This document shows, piece by piece, positions 33,189 to 43,200 of a DNA stretch of 56,528 bases (position 1 is its first letter; every line of letters starts with the position of its first letter). Below the pieces are notes generated by a model. It saw nothing but the letters and a program-made list of their open reading frames with translations, ran no database searches and had not been told where the DNA came from. The stretch is from Acidobacteriaceae bacterium (GTDB lineage: Bacteria; Acidobacteriota; Terriglobia; Terriglobales; Acidobacteriaceae). Position numbers and translations under genes: made by a program. The stretch is taken from the NCBI GenBank assembly GCA_003156235.1, contig PMGP01000449.1:1-56528 (forward strand), given 5' to 3'.

Positions 33189-34520
33189 CTACCAGAAATA
33201 ACTTGCCACCACCTGTGGGGGCCCTGCTTCGTTGTCCACAATGTTTGTATAGATCAGCAGTTCCATGTTCTTTGACTGCCAATCATGCGGCGCCTTCTTG
33301 GAAAACTCATCGAGATATTGAGGATTGGTGAGAAACTCGCCGGCTGCCTGCGTGCCATAGGGAAGCAACCCTGCGATGAAGATGATCGGCTGCCTGGTCT
33401 GCGGATCGAACGTTCTTGCCACCAGAGCGTAGTCTCCCGCCAGGTCAAGGCTGTCGAGACGCAGCGCTCCAATCTCCACTCCCGGCTTTTGCCGGTCCTC
33501 GATCCACCATATGTAGTTGTCGGGGTCCAACCCGAAATGGAAGCGCATGGGCTCCATCAGCCGCATGGTCCAATCGTTGTTGTAGGCCCCCAAAAGCACC
33601 GCTGGACCTTTCTGTAGATCCCCGAATGTGGTCGCCGCTTCTCCGCGTATGGAAAAGGCCTTTTTGTCCGCTCTCAGAATTCCTGCCACGTTGGCTAGCG
33701 TAATCGCATCCGTTAGCACGGCGATGGGAAACTTCTTCGGATAGTCGCTCTTGGGGTTCAGCGTCATCGGTGCGCTGAAAGGATTGCGCAATGCATTGGG
33801 ATCCAATTGAACCCGCGTCGCCCGCATCTGTCCCATGCACAAGAGCACCGGATTGGGGGAATTGATCACCGGCCCCCAAAACAAATCGAAGGCATCTTGC
33901 GCTTTGGGTTGGGATTGCCGGAACCATGTCCATGAAAGGACGGAGACAACAGCCAAGGCGACCACTGCCGCTATCCACCAAATCGTTGGGTGCGTCCATC
34001 GCGCGTTTTCCGCGGCTTGTACCTGTGTGGCTGCCGCCAGCTCCGGCTCGGCTTTGTCAGGGTGCTTGGGCACGCCCTCCTCTTCCGTGTGCAAAGGCGC
34101 GTCGACCGTACGAAACACAGGCGCATAGGAGCCGGTCGGCAACTCAATGCGTATCCTGAACTGGTTGGCGGGATCGTAATAGTACTGGGCCAGCTTCTTG
34201 CGCAACTCGCCTGCCGCCATGCGCACCACTGGGTCGCTGTTGGTGTCGTATGCGGCGTCGCGCTCAAAGACCGCGATGCCGACGTTGCGTTCTTTGAGCG
34301 AATCGGCGTTGCCCCGCAACGATTCCTCCACCACATAGCGCAGAAGCGTTTGGCAACGATGGCTGGAGTGGAATCGCGTACTGGCGAGCAGCCGGTGCAA
34401 TTCCTCGCGTATGGCTTCCTTTTCGTAGTCGGTCAACCGCATTGCGGAGCTACGGTGATGATCCGTAAGAACGGGTTCTTCGGTCGTTAATGCCAAGTCC
34501 GCAGACCTTCTATTAGTCAT
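33189..34520 (-). CDS. one-pass membrane protein with DNA-binding-like N-terminus (regulator 1)
   Basis: A 443-residue protein. Residues 30-150 form a compact domain (HSSHRCQTLLRYVVEESL, ERNVGIAVFERDAAYDTNSD, MAAGELRKKLAQYY) followed by a strand region (IELPTGSYAPVF), shared with regulator 2 at 46609; I read it as a winged-helix-type DNA-binding module. A membrane helix (TIWWIAAVVALAVVSVLSW) near residue 190 leads to an extracytoplasmic ~230-residue domain. This resembles CadC-like one-component regulators, but the family has no function known to me. ATG 34520 follows GGGGAG. A palindrome covers its promoter (next entry). It ends 83 bases from the receptor 2 stop, convergent. Confidence 0.72.
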   Translation of the reverse strand: MTNRRSADLALTTEEPVLTDHHRSSAMRLTDYEKEAIREELHRLLASTRFHSSHRCQTLLRYVVEESLRGNADSLKERNVGIAVFERDAAYDTNSDPVVRMAAGELRKKLAQYYYDPANQFRIRIELPTGSYAPVFRTVDAPLHTEEEGVPKHPDKAEPELAAATQVQAAENARWTHPTIWWIAAVVALAVVSVLSWTWFRQSQPKAQDAFDLFWGPVINSPNPVLLCMGQMRATRVQLDPNALRNPFSAPMTLNPKSDYPKKFPIAVLTDAITLANVAGILRADKKAFSIRGEAATTFGDLQKGPAVLLGAYNNDWTMRLMEPMRFHFGLDPDNYIWWIEDRQKPGVEIGALRLDSLDLAGDYALVARTFDPQTRQPIIFIAGLLPYGTQAAGEFLTNPQYLDEFSKKAPHDWQSKNMELLIYTNIVDNEAGPPQVVASYFW

Positions 34521-34550
34521 CGATACTCCCCGCGTGGGGATCACGCATTT

Positions 34551-34587
34551 CGGACGTAGTATACGTCCGGCTTCTGACCTCCGTCAA
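34551..34587 (-). promoter_or_regulatory. promoter with palindromic operator before regulator 1
   Basis: Minus strand: -35 TTGACG (34587-34582), 18-base spacer, -10 TATACT (34563-34558). The -10 lies in the middle of the palindrome CGGACGTAGTATACGTCCG (34551-34569, 8-bp arms), an arrangement expected of a repressor or autoregulatory site. CGTATACTAC recurs at 46438-46447 ahead of regulator 2. Confidence 0.6.
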
Positions 34588-34812
34588 CGACGTATTCTAC
34601 CTGGAATGGGAATTGCCGTGCATGCTTTATTATCAATCAGTTAAGTTATCTTCTCGCGCTCAGAAAAGGTTCAGATACGACCGAAACAACCAGAATCTAC
34701 CTTGCGCGCGCGTCTGCTGATCCAGCAGTATTGCGTTCGTCAGACAAAGCCCTCCGATTCCAGTTCCGAACGGAATCGCAGCTCGACTGGCAGAAATGAG
34801 GTTTGAGGCCAG

Positions 34813-37800
34813 ATGAAAATCCGCAAAGGTGTATGTACCCTGGCAAGGGTACACATTCTTATTCTTTTCCTTCTATTCGCCGCCGTCGGCACAATCACCG
34901 CACAGCAAACCACGGGCGACATCCTCGGCACGGTTACAGACAAGTCCGGCGCCGTTGTATCGGAAGCGTCCATCACGGTGGAGAATGTAGCTACCCATGA
35001 GTCCCGCACGGCCGTAACCTCGGCCAGTGGAGACTTCGTCGTCAATCTTCTGATCCCTGGAAACTACAAGGTTTCCGCCACCGCCGCGGGCTTTCAGAAG
35101 TTCGTGGTTTCTTCGGTGGTGTTGTCGGCCGGTGATCGCATTCGCGTGAACCCGCAAATGGCCGTAGGCAATGCCAGTGAAACGATCACCGTCGAGTCGG
35201 TGGCGTCGGTGCTCAAGACCGACAGTTCCGTGATCTCAACCACCATCACCCCCCAGCAGACCCAGGATCTGCCTTTGAACGGGCGCAACTTCGTTCAGCT
35301 AGCCCAATTGTCTGCCGGCGCCAACGAGGGACCTCAAAGCGCTCTTACCAACGGCTCCGAGCTCGACGACCGCCGGCAGTCCGCATCGATCTCAATCAAC
35401 GGCCAGTCCGACGTGCTGAACAACCAGATGATGGATGGCGCCGACAACAACGAGCGCCTGATCGGCACCACGGCGGTCCGCCCATCGGTCGAAGCCATCT
35501 CTGAAATGAGCGTGCAGTCCAATACCTACACGGCCGAGGTGGGGCGCACCGGCGGCGGCATCATCAATGTCATCACCAAATCCGGCACCAATCAGTTCCA
35601 CGGCAGTTTGTTTGAGTTCTTCCGCAACGACATATTCAACGCCAGTCCGTTCAACTTCGGCGCCAACCTGCCCAAACCGGAAGACCGCTGGAATCAGTAC
35701 GGGGCCAGCCTGGGCGGTCCTATCGTCAAAAACAAGACATTCTTTTTCGGCAATTACGAGAGCTATCGTTACATCCAAGGCACTGCGCCCGGCGTATACG
35801 CAGTGCCCACGGCGTGCGAAGAGGGAAAGACTACTGCATGTCCGACTCCGGGCAACTTCACCGACATCGGCGGCCCCAACCTCACCCTTACTCCGTCAGC
35901 GATCGATCCCGTCGGAGCCGACTACTTCAAGATGTATCCGGCGCCCAACTTAGGCGCCAACGAGTTCGTCGGCGGCTACAAGAACGTCCAGAACAGCACG
36001 GATTATGACGCGCGCGTCGACCACGCGTTTAACCCCAACAATCTGATGTACGCCCGCTTCGCGTACAACAACGTCTACACCGACTCACCCGGTCCTTTCC
36101 CCAAGGTCACCGTGGCTGGCATCTCGCTGGATCCAAATTTCATCGGCTATGCGTTGGGCAATGCCACCGATCTGGACTACAACGGCCTGGTGAACTACAT
36201 CCACACCTTCAACAGCAATCTTCTGTTAGAGCTCAAGGCGTCCTACACCCGCTCCAACAATCAGAGCTATCCCGACACCGATGGGCTAAATCCTAATTCT
36301 GCTTTCGGCCAGCCCAATGTGAACACGCCGATCAGCATGTCCACCGGCCTGGCGCCGGTCGTTGTGGCCACCGGCGCGAATCTGGGGCAGGTACTCTTCC
36401 AGCCGCTCAAGGATCAGGACAATACCTTCCAGTACCTTGGCGCCCTCACTTATACCCGTGGAAAGCACAATATCAAGGTGGGCGGCACCGTTATCCGCCG
36501 CCAGCTTACATCCTTCCAGAGCAGCTATCCGGAAGGACTTTGGGTCTTTATGGACTATTCGGACCTGATGCAAGGGCAGTATATGACCAATAGTGGGAGA
36601 TCCCTGCAAATGGCGCCCCCGCATCTGCGCGTGTGGGAGCCGGGATTCTACGTGCAGGATGACTGGCACGTTGCCCACAATCTTACGCTGAACCTGGGCC
36701 TGCGCTACGACCTATACACGCCCTACACGGAGACCCAGGATCGCATTTCCACCTGGGATCCCGTTACCGCAACTCTGTTGATCGCCGGGCAGAACGGAGT
36801 GTCGAACACGGCCGGCATCAAGACCGACTATCATGGGTTTGCGCCCCGCATCGGCTTTGCCTACACCGCCGCTCCCGGCTTTGTCATTCGCGGCGGCTTC
36901 GGCATCGGCTACTTCCCGATGAATACCACCTCGAACGCAAATATGAAGGATCCGCCCTTTGCGGACACACTCTCATCGTGCGGGTACGGCGGAACCTATC
37001 CCTGGGATGCACCAGCTTGCGGCGCCGGTTACACGACCTTTGCCGACGGCTTTCCGGCCATAGGCGTCCTACCACCCAACACGCCCGTCAGTACCATCCT
37101 CTCCGCCCCCGGCTCCTCCATTCCCGATGCCGTATCTCCCACCTTCCGCACCAGCTACATAGAGCAATTCAACCTTACGTTGCAGAAGGACTGGAGCGGC
37201 AACGTGCTTACCGCCAGCTACGTCGGCCTGCTTGGCCGTCAGCTCGTGGAGTTGCTGCCCGATTTGAATGCTCCGCCGCCGAACACTGCCGCCAATCCCA
37301 ACACGCTGCGTCCTTACTACAGCAAATACCCGAACCTGGGCACGATCGGCTTTATGCAGAGTGGCGGCATATCCAACTACAACTCATTGCAAACCTCCTT
37401 CGAGCGGCGCCTCAAGAATGGCCTCTCCTTCAATGTCAACTACACCTGGTCGCACGAACTGGATGACTCGACCGGCCTCAGCGAAGAGAATACGGGGACT
37501 ACCGGCGGCTACGGCACGGTTCCCAGCCAGATTCGGAAGCTCGACTACGGCAACAGCCCGCTCGATGTCCACCACCGCATCGCCGGCACGGCCAACTACG
37601 AGTTGCCTTTCGGCAAGTCGGCCAATGGCGCCCGCGGAATCGTGGAAAAGGGCTGGCATTTGAACGTCATCGATGTCTGGTCCACCGGAGCGGCTTTCAC
37701 GGTTGTCAACGACAACGATATCAGCGGAACGTATCCCGGAGGGAGCAACATGGATCGGCCCAACCAGGTTGGTTCATGGAAACTATCCGACCCGGGCATC

Positions 37801-38109
37801 GGCCCCAGCAAAGAATGGTTTAACACCGCCGCATTCCAAGCGCAGACGGCCGGTACGCTGGGCAACGAGCGGCGCGAGCAGCTCTTCGGGCCCCATTTCC
37901 GCCATTTGGACCTTTCGGCGTTCAAGGTCTTTCAGATCAATGAGCGCATGAATGTCGAGTTCCGCGCCGAGTCGTACAACTTGACCAATACCGCCAACTT
38001 CGCGTTGCCAAACAACTCCCTTGGCGGCTCATTCTTCGGGAGCGTCACAGGAATGACGTACCCCTACATACCTCGCGAGTTTCAGTTTGCGCTCAAGCTG
38101 AAGTTCTAG
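34813..38109 (+). CDS. Oar-like TonB-dependent outer-membrane receptor 3
   Basis: A 1098-residue receptor starting MKIRKGVCTLARVHI, with a signal peptide ending GTITAQQ. Then a carboxypeptidase-regulatory-like domain (GDILGTVTDKSGAVVSEASI), plug (LPLNGRNFVQLAQLSAG) and barrel (VGRTGGGIINVITKSGTN, YVQDDWHVAHNLTLNLGLRY) ending FALKLKF. It is distinct in sequence from receptors 1 and 2. It is divergent from regulator 1, separated by 290 bases, and followed by a strong hairpin and a secreted esterase gene on the same strand, so a carbon-source uptake unit is plausible. Confidence 0.92.
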   Translation: MKIRKGVCTLARVHILILFLLFAAVGTITAQQTTGDILGTVTDKSGAVVSEASITVENVATHESRTAVTSASGDFVVNLLIPGNYKVSATAAGFQKFVVSSVVLSAGDRIRVNPQMAVGNASETITVESVASVLKTDSSVISTTITPQQTQDLPLNGRNFVQLAQLSAGANEGPQSALTNGSELDDRRQSASISINGQSDVLNNQMMDGADNNERLIGTTAVRPSVEAISEMSVQSNTYTAEVGRTGGGIINVITKSGTNQFHGSLFEFFRNDIFNASPFNFGANLPKPEDRWNQYGASLGGPIVKNKTFFFGNYESYRYIQGTAPGVYAVPTACEEGKTTACPTPGNFTDIGGPNLTLTPSAIDPVGADYFKMYPAPNLGANEFVGGYKNVQNSTDYDARVDHAFNPNNLMYARFAYNNVYTDSPGPFPKVTVAGISLDPNFIGYALGNATDLDYNGLVNYIHTFNSNLLLELKASYTRSNNQSYPDTDGLNPNSAFGQPNVNTPISMSTGLAPVVVATGANLGQVLFQPLKDQDNTFQYLGALTYTRGKHNIKVGGTVIRRQLTSFQSSYPEGLWVFMDYSDLMQGQYMTNSGRSLQMAPPHLRVWEPGFYVQDDWHVAHNLTLNLGLRYDLYTPYTETQDRISTWDPVTATLLIAGQNGVSNTAGIKTDYHGFAPRIGFAYTAAPGFVIRGGFGIGYFPMNTTSNANMKDPPFADTLSSCGYGGTYPWDAPACGAGYTTFADGFPAIGVLPPNTPVSTILSAPGSSIPDAVSPTFRTSYIEQFNLTLQKDWSGNVLTASYVGLLGRQLVELLPDLNAPPPNTAANPNTLRPYYSKYPNLGTIGFMQSGGISNYNSLQTSFERRLKNGLSFNVNYTWSHELDDSTGLSEENTGTTGGYGTVPSQIRKLDYGNSPLDVHHRIAGTANYELPFGKSANGARGIVEKGWHLNVIDVWSTGAAFTVVNDNDISGTYPGGSNMDRPNQVGSWKLSDPGIGPSKEWFNTAAFQAQTAGTLGNERREQLFGPHFRHLDLSAFKVFQINERMNVEFRAESYNLTNTANFALPNNSLGGSFFGSVTGMTYPYIPREFQFALKLKF

Positions 38110-38152
38110 GCCGCGCTTCACTCCGGATCTTGTCGATCCGCACAATAGACTG

Positions 38153-38186
38153 TGTCCGGCAACTCTCATCTGAAAGTTGCCGGACA
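38153..38186 (+). terminator. terminator-like hairpin after receptor 3
   Basis: Perfect 12-bp inverted repeat TGTCCGGCAACT/AGTTGCCGGACA with a 10-base loop, 43 bases past the receptor stop. No T-run follows. Confidence 0.55.
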
Positions 38187-38325
38187 TAGTAAACGATGAA
38201 GAAGACCTACGCGCATTGCCGGCTGTACATAACAAAGCGCGCCTCATAACAAACACACAACAACCACGCAGCCGCAAGACAAAGCCGTTGCTGCGTTCAG
38301 ATTATCTTTGCCAACAGGAGATTGC

Positions 38326-39897
38326 ATGCGTTCCCTTTTTGTGAGACTCTGCGCAGTATTTGGATTGGCGCTCTGCGCGCCCTTCGGAGCCAGAACGCTT
38401 GCGGCGCAGGATGTACTGTCCGTCGCCTCGGGCAAGTTGCAGGGCGTATCGAACGACGGAGTAACGGCCTTCAAAGGCATTCCGTATGCGGCGCCTCCCG
38501 TGGGCGATCTTCGCTGGCGTCCGCCGCAGCCTCCGGCCGATTGGACCGGGATTCGCTCAGCGTCTCAGTATGGGCACGACTGCATGCAGTTGCCGTTTCC
38601 CAGCGATGCGGCCCCTCTTGGTACTGAACCAGACGAGGATTGCCTGGTGCTCAACGTGTGGGCGCCGGCCAACCGTTCCGGTCATGCGCTGCCGGTAATG
38701 ATCTGGATTCATGGAGGCGGGTTTGTCAACGGCGGCAGTTCTCCTGCCGTCTACGATGGTTCGCAATTTGCGCGCGGCAGAGTGGTCTTTGTCAGCTTCA
38801 ACTACCGGCTCGGACGCTTCGGTTTCTTCGCCCATCCCGCTCTCACGCGCGAGAGTCCAAACGGACTGCTGGGCAACTACGGCTACTTGGATCAGATCGC
38901 GGCGCTGCAATGGGTGCAGGAGAACATTGCCGCATTTGGCGGCGATGCTCACAACGTGACTTTGTTCGGCGAGTCGGCGGGCGGCATGTCGGTCCACGCG
39001 CTCATAAATTCGCCGCTGGCGCGCGATCTCTTTCAAAAGGCCATCATCGAGTCTGGAGGCGGACGCAAAGGCCTGGGCGGACGCCTGCATGAAGCTGCGA
39101 ACGGCAAACCCTCCGCCGAGGATTGCGGACTCGTATTCGCCCGGTCGAAAGGAATTTCCGGCGTGGATGCAGCCGCGCTGGAAAAGCTGCGCGCGCTTTC
39201 TGCTGAAACCATCGTGGACGGCTTGAATATGGCCAGCATGATGTCGCCCACTTATTCCGGTCCCATGATCGACGGCAAGATTGTTGTTGAAGATCCGCAG
39301 GAGTCCTATCTGGCAGGCACACAGCCGCGCATTCCGGTAATGGTTGGCGCCAACGATATGGATATAGGCTTTCCCTGGGGAAAGACCTTTGATGAACTGT
39401 TCGCGCCCTTCGGCAAGGATGCCGCTGCGGCGCGTAAAGCATACCAGCCGGACAGCACTGAAAATTTTATGACCGTCGCCGCTCGTGTGTCGGCGGACCG
39501 CATGATGATCGAGCCGGCGCGCTTCGTGGCGGAGTCTCTGAGCCGCACCGGCCAACCCGCATGGGAGTATCGCTTCTCCTATGTGGCCGAATCCATGCGC
39601 AAGACGTGGAGCGGCGCGCCCCATGCCTCGGAGATACCGTTTGTTTTCGATACGGTTCGCGCACGCTACGGTTCCGCTCTCACGCCGGCGGATGAGAAGA
39701 TGGCCCAGACCGCCAACTCCTTCTGGATTCAATTTGCCAAGACAGGCAATCCGAATCGCCTGGGACTTCCGAAATGGCCGAAGTACTCTTCGCGGCGCGA
39801 TGAACTGATGAATTTCACCGACGATGGCCCCGCCGCTCAAGCCGATCCTTGGAAGGAGCGCCTCGACCTGACTCAAAGGACTCAGAACACGCAATAG
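38326..39897 (+). CDS. secreted type-B carboxylesterase/lipase family protein
   Basis: A 523-residue protein. ATG 38326 follows AGGAGA by four bases. The signal peptide ends ARTLAAQ. The alpha/beta-hydrolase core shows the oxyanion motif IHGGGFVNGG, the nucleophile elbow LFGESAGGMS (Ser near residue 215) and the catalytic His in GAPHASEIPFVF. The hallmark order of carboxylesterase type-B is retained and the length is typical. It should cleave carboxylic esters in the periplasm or outside the cell; substrate unknown. It lies downstream of receptor 3 on the same strand, separated by a hairpin. Confidence 0.9.
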   Translation: MRSLFVRLCAVFGLALCAPFGARTLAAQDVLSVASGKLQGVSNDGVTAFKGIPYAAPPVGDLRWRPPQPPADWTGIRSASQYGHDCMQLPFPSDAAPLGTEPDEDCLVLNVWAPANRSGHALPVMIWIHGGGFVNGGSSPAVYDGSQFARGRVVFVSFNYRLGRFGFFAHPALTRESPNGLLGNYGYLDQIAALQWVQENIAAFGGDAHNVTLFGESAGGMSVHALINSPLARDLFQKAIIESGGGRKGLGGRLHEAANGKPSAEDCGLVFARSKGISGVDAAALEKLRALSAETIVDGLNMASMMSPTYSGPMIDGKIVVEDPQESYLAGTQPRIPVMVGANDMDIGFPWGKTFDELFAPFGKDAAAARKAYQPDSTENFMTVAARVSADRMMIEPARFVAESLSRTGQPAWEYRFSYVAESMRKTWSGAPHASEIPFVFDTVRARYGSALTPADEKMAQTANSFWIQFAKTGNPNRLGLPKWPKYSSRRDELMNFTDDGPAAQADPWKERLDLTQRTQNTQ

Positions 39898-39913
39898 TCA
39901 TTGCCGTCCTGTA

Positions 39914-39941
39914 CCTCGCCAAAGTGTGCCATGAACGGCGC
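39914..39941 (-). repeat. dispersed 28-bp repeat, copy 2
   Basis: Reverse complement identical to 7680-7707. Neighbouring TTGGCGAGGGACAA at 40049-40062 matches the right flank of copy 1, suggesting a rearranged or composite element of roughly 150 bases. Confidence 0.75.
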
Positions 39942-40210
39942 GGAAAAAGTTTGTAGAAATGATCGAATGAAAGCAGTTGTGGCTCGCCAAAATTTCATCG
40001 GGACGTAAAAATATGTCAGACACGCGCACGTGACCGTCATTTCGGTATTTTGGCGAGGGACAACTCTTTGATGGATGAGAATCCTCCACAAGGTCCTACT
40101 TGAACGCCCAGCGGAAGCCTAATCCGCCATGGGCGCTCGATCCGATTCTTTGCGGGGCTATTACGCTGTTGATAAACAGATCCAGCGTGAGGCGGCACTT
40201 CAGACGGATG

Positions 40211-40251
40211 CCCATGCATGCGAGCCCTTTGCAGGGAAACGCATGCATGGG
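40211..40251 (-). terminator. 12-bp hairpin downstream of the SBBP gene
   Basis: CCCATGCATGCG and CGCATGCATGGG are perfect complements, with an internal CCCT/AGGG stem in the loop. Located 20 bases past the stop at 40271. No T-run, so termination is inferred from position only. The arms carry ATGCAT palindromes. Confidence 0.5.
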
Positions 40252-40270
40252 ATTGGTCAGGGCAGTACTT

Positions 40271-43200
40271 CTAGTTGATGGTCAGAGTGAAAGTGGTTGT
40301 GGGCGACGGGGTGACCGAGGGGCTTCCGGATCCGGTTACCGTGAATGTATAACTTCCGGCGGTGGTTTCCGGTTTGCTTTTACCGCCGCAAGCGCTCAGG
40401 CCTCCGAGCACCACCATCAGCGCCAGAACGCCAAACATCGACAACCATCTGCGCCGCCGAGCGGGAATTCCGAGGAAGACGAGGAACGCCAGAACCGAGC
40501 CACCGCCTGCCCATGCACGGCCGAAGCCGTTGGCATCGGGCCGCGCCATTGCACTGCTGGAGCCGGATGTGGTGACCGTGACGGTCGCCGTGCCGCTCGT
40601 AGTACTTCCCCCCAGCGTGATCGTTGAGCTGCCAGCCGAGCAGCTTGGCAAGTTGGTGGCGCCGGTCGGCGACGAGGTCAGCGCACAAGCCAGCGTGACT
40701 GTCCCCGTATAGCCTGTCGTCGTGTTTACCGTCACTGTTGAAGTTGCACTGGCGCCGGGGGCAACAGCTGCGGGTGTCGATGCCGCCAGCGAAAACGCGG
40801 ACGCTGTCACCGTCGGCGAGGTCGATCCCGAGGTTGTGCCTGTTTTCGCAGCGTAATTGGCATCGCCGCTGTAGCTGGCGGTGAGCGTATCGGTTCCGGC
40901 GCTGAGGCTATTGGCCGGGACGAGGAAGGTGTATGCTCCGCCAACGAGTGTTTGAGCCGTTGATGTGTATCCGCCGCCGGAGAGAGTGACTGTTCCCGTC
41001 GGAGTAACTCCAGCGCCAGTCACAGTAACCGGAACGCTGAGCGTGGAACCCGAGTCCAGAGTGGTTGCCGCAGGAGTCACCGTCACGGTTGAAGCCAGCG
41101 GCGTTGCAGACACCGTCACCGGGGCCGTTCCCGTTGCTCCTCCCGTGGCTGGGGCGTAGTTGGCGTCGCCGCTATAGCTTGCGGTAAGGATATCGTTTCC
41201 TGCGTTCAGGTTGTTAGCCGGAATGACGATGGTGGCGATGCCGCCGGAAAGCGCCGTTGCCGTCGAGGTGTATCCGCCGCCGGAAAGCGTTATTGTTCCG
41301 GATGGTGTGGCTCCGCTGCCGGTTACAGTTACTTTCACGCTCAGGCTGGATGTTGCGACCGAAATGGATGCCGCTGGAGTTACAGTGATGGATGGAATCA
41401 GCGGGGTGGTCACTGTTTCCGGCGCCGATCCCATGGCGGGGCCGAAGTTTGCATCGCCGCTATAGCTGACGGTGAGAGTGTCGCTGCCTGCACTCAGTCT
41501 GTTAGCCGGAATCACGATGGTGGAGATGCCGCCGCTGAGCGTGGCCGCAGAAGAGGTATAGCCGCCGCCGGAGAGAATTACTGTTCCAGATGGCGTTGCG
41601 CCGGAGCCGGATACTGTAACTTTCACGCTCAAGCTCGCTGCCAGACTGGTGGTTCCCGTGGCCGGAGCCACATTGACGGATGCGGTTAGCCCGGTTACCG
41701 TCAGCGATGCGGTGCCATTGCCCGCGGGGTAAGTGCTGTCGCCGCTGTAGACGGCGGTCAGGCTGTGGGTGTTGGGCGTGAGTGTCGAGGTGGTGTAGGT
41801 CGCGATCCCGGAGGCATTGAGCGTAGCGGTCGTCAACGTCGTTCCGCCGTCCTGAAACTCGATGGTGCCGGTGGGAACGGAGGCGTAGGTTGCGGTGGGG
41901 GTGACAGTGGCCGTCAGCGTTGTCGACTGGCCGGCAGAGGCGGGCGATGGGGAAGCCGCGAGAGCTACTGTTGCTGTGCCGGTGGCGGAGATTTTAGCGA
42001 CAAAGCCGGTGGTGCTGAACTCGGCGCAGCCGGAAGACTGCATATGATTGGTCTGCTGGAAGGAGCCGGGGGTAACGATGGTTCCAGCGCAATTGTCGTC
42101 GAACGCAACATACATATTGCCAGCGGCATCAACCGCAAGGCCGGCAGGCGTCATGTTGTCGCTGAGGCCTGTGCCAAACTCCGTGGAAAAGAGCAGCTTG
42201 GAGCCTGTGGGGTCAAGTTCAGAGACAAAGACTGGTGCGCCGTTGTAAGGCTCCATATTGCCTACCCACGGAAAGTTGCCTGCGTTAGCCTTGCCAGTGA
42301 CGTAAACATTGCCATTGCCATCCAGTTGGATGGGACCAACCGCGCTTACCCCGTCTAGATTGCCGGTGGCGTTGCCGAGGTAGGTTGCCCATTCGATGGC
42401 AGTGCCGGTGGGATTGAGTTTGGCAACAAAGGCAGCGCTGCTTGCGGAACTGAGTTTCGCGGAAGTTTGATACGCGCCCGTGGTTACCGGAAAATCGGTG
42501 GAATCGGTAAGACCGGAGACATACGCATAGCCATCCGCGTCGGTGGTGATGTTTGAGACCATATCGCTTCCGCCTGCGATTTTTCCGCCGAGATAGGTGG
42601 AATAGGCCAGTGACGCGCCGCCGTTTGAGGTGACCGGATTGAATTTGGCGACAAAGCCGCGTTGCACATAGAGTGCGAGCGCCAAAGGATTATTAGGATC
42701 GGCCGGTCCGGTAGAGGGTTGAATTACACCAGTGGTTGTGGGCAGAGACGTCGAGGAGGTTTCGCCCACAATATAGAAGTTCCCGCTAATATCCACCGCA
42801 ACCCCGTTCACGCCAGAAAGCAGGTTGTAACAATCGAGAGTCCTACCAATGCCGGTAGTGCTGCTCCATTGGCAACCCGGATTCTGAGGAATGAAGAGGC
42901 TTGAATAGAGCAGACTGGAACCAGTGGGATCGAAGACCGATATAAATCCCTGAAAGTTAGTGGTGCCAACCCTGGCATCTTGCCCGGAGACCACTGCGCC
43001 GCTGGTGGTGGGGAAACAGGTGTAAGAGATGATCGTAGAGGGACTCGTATTGGTATTCAAACCGCAGCCAACATAGCTAGTCGTGCCGCCGATGTAGGCT
43101 TGCCCTGCGCTATCGATGGCAATGGCGACCGCATTCGATGTTCCATCGCCATCAAGAAAGGTGGAGTAAACCAGTCCGCTCCCGGCGGCATTCAGTTTGG

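Larger units (their letters stand above)
39898..40270. other. convergent intergenic region with repeats and a long hairpin
   Basis: No gene. It holds the second copy of the 28-bp dispersed repeat, a CTCGCCAAAAT / ATTTTGGCGAG inverted pair at about 39984-39994 and 40046-40056, and a perfect 12-bp hairpin at 40211-40251. Confidence 0.6.

Noticed and set aside
40830..41690. CRISPR-like regular repeats
   Set aside because: Repeat units are ~300 bp and encode Ig-like domains; no short direct repeats with unique spacers exist in the window.
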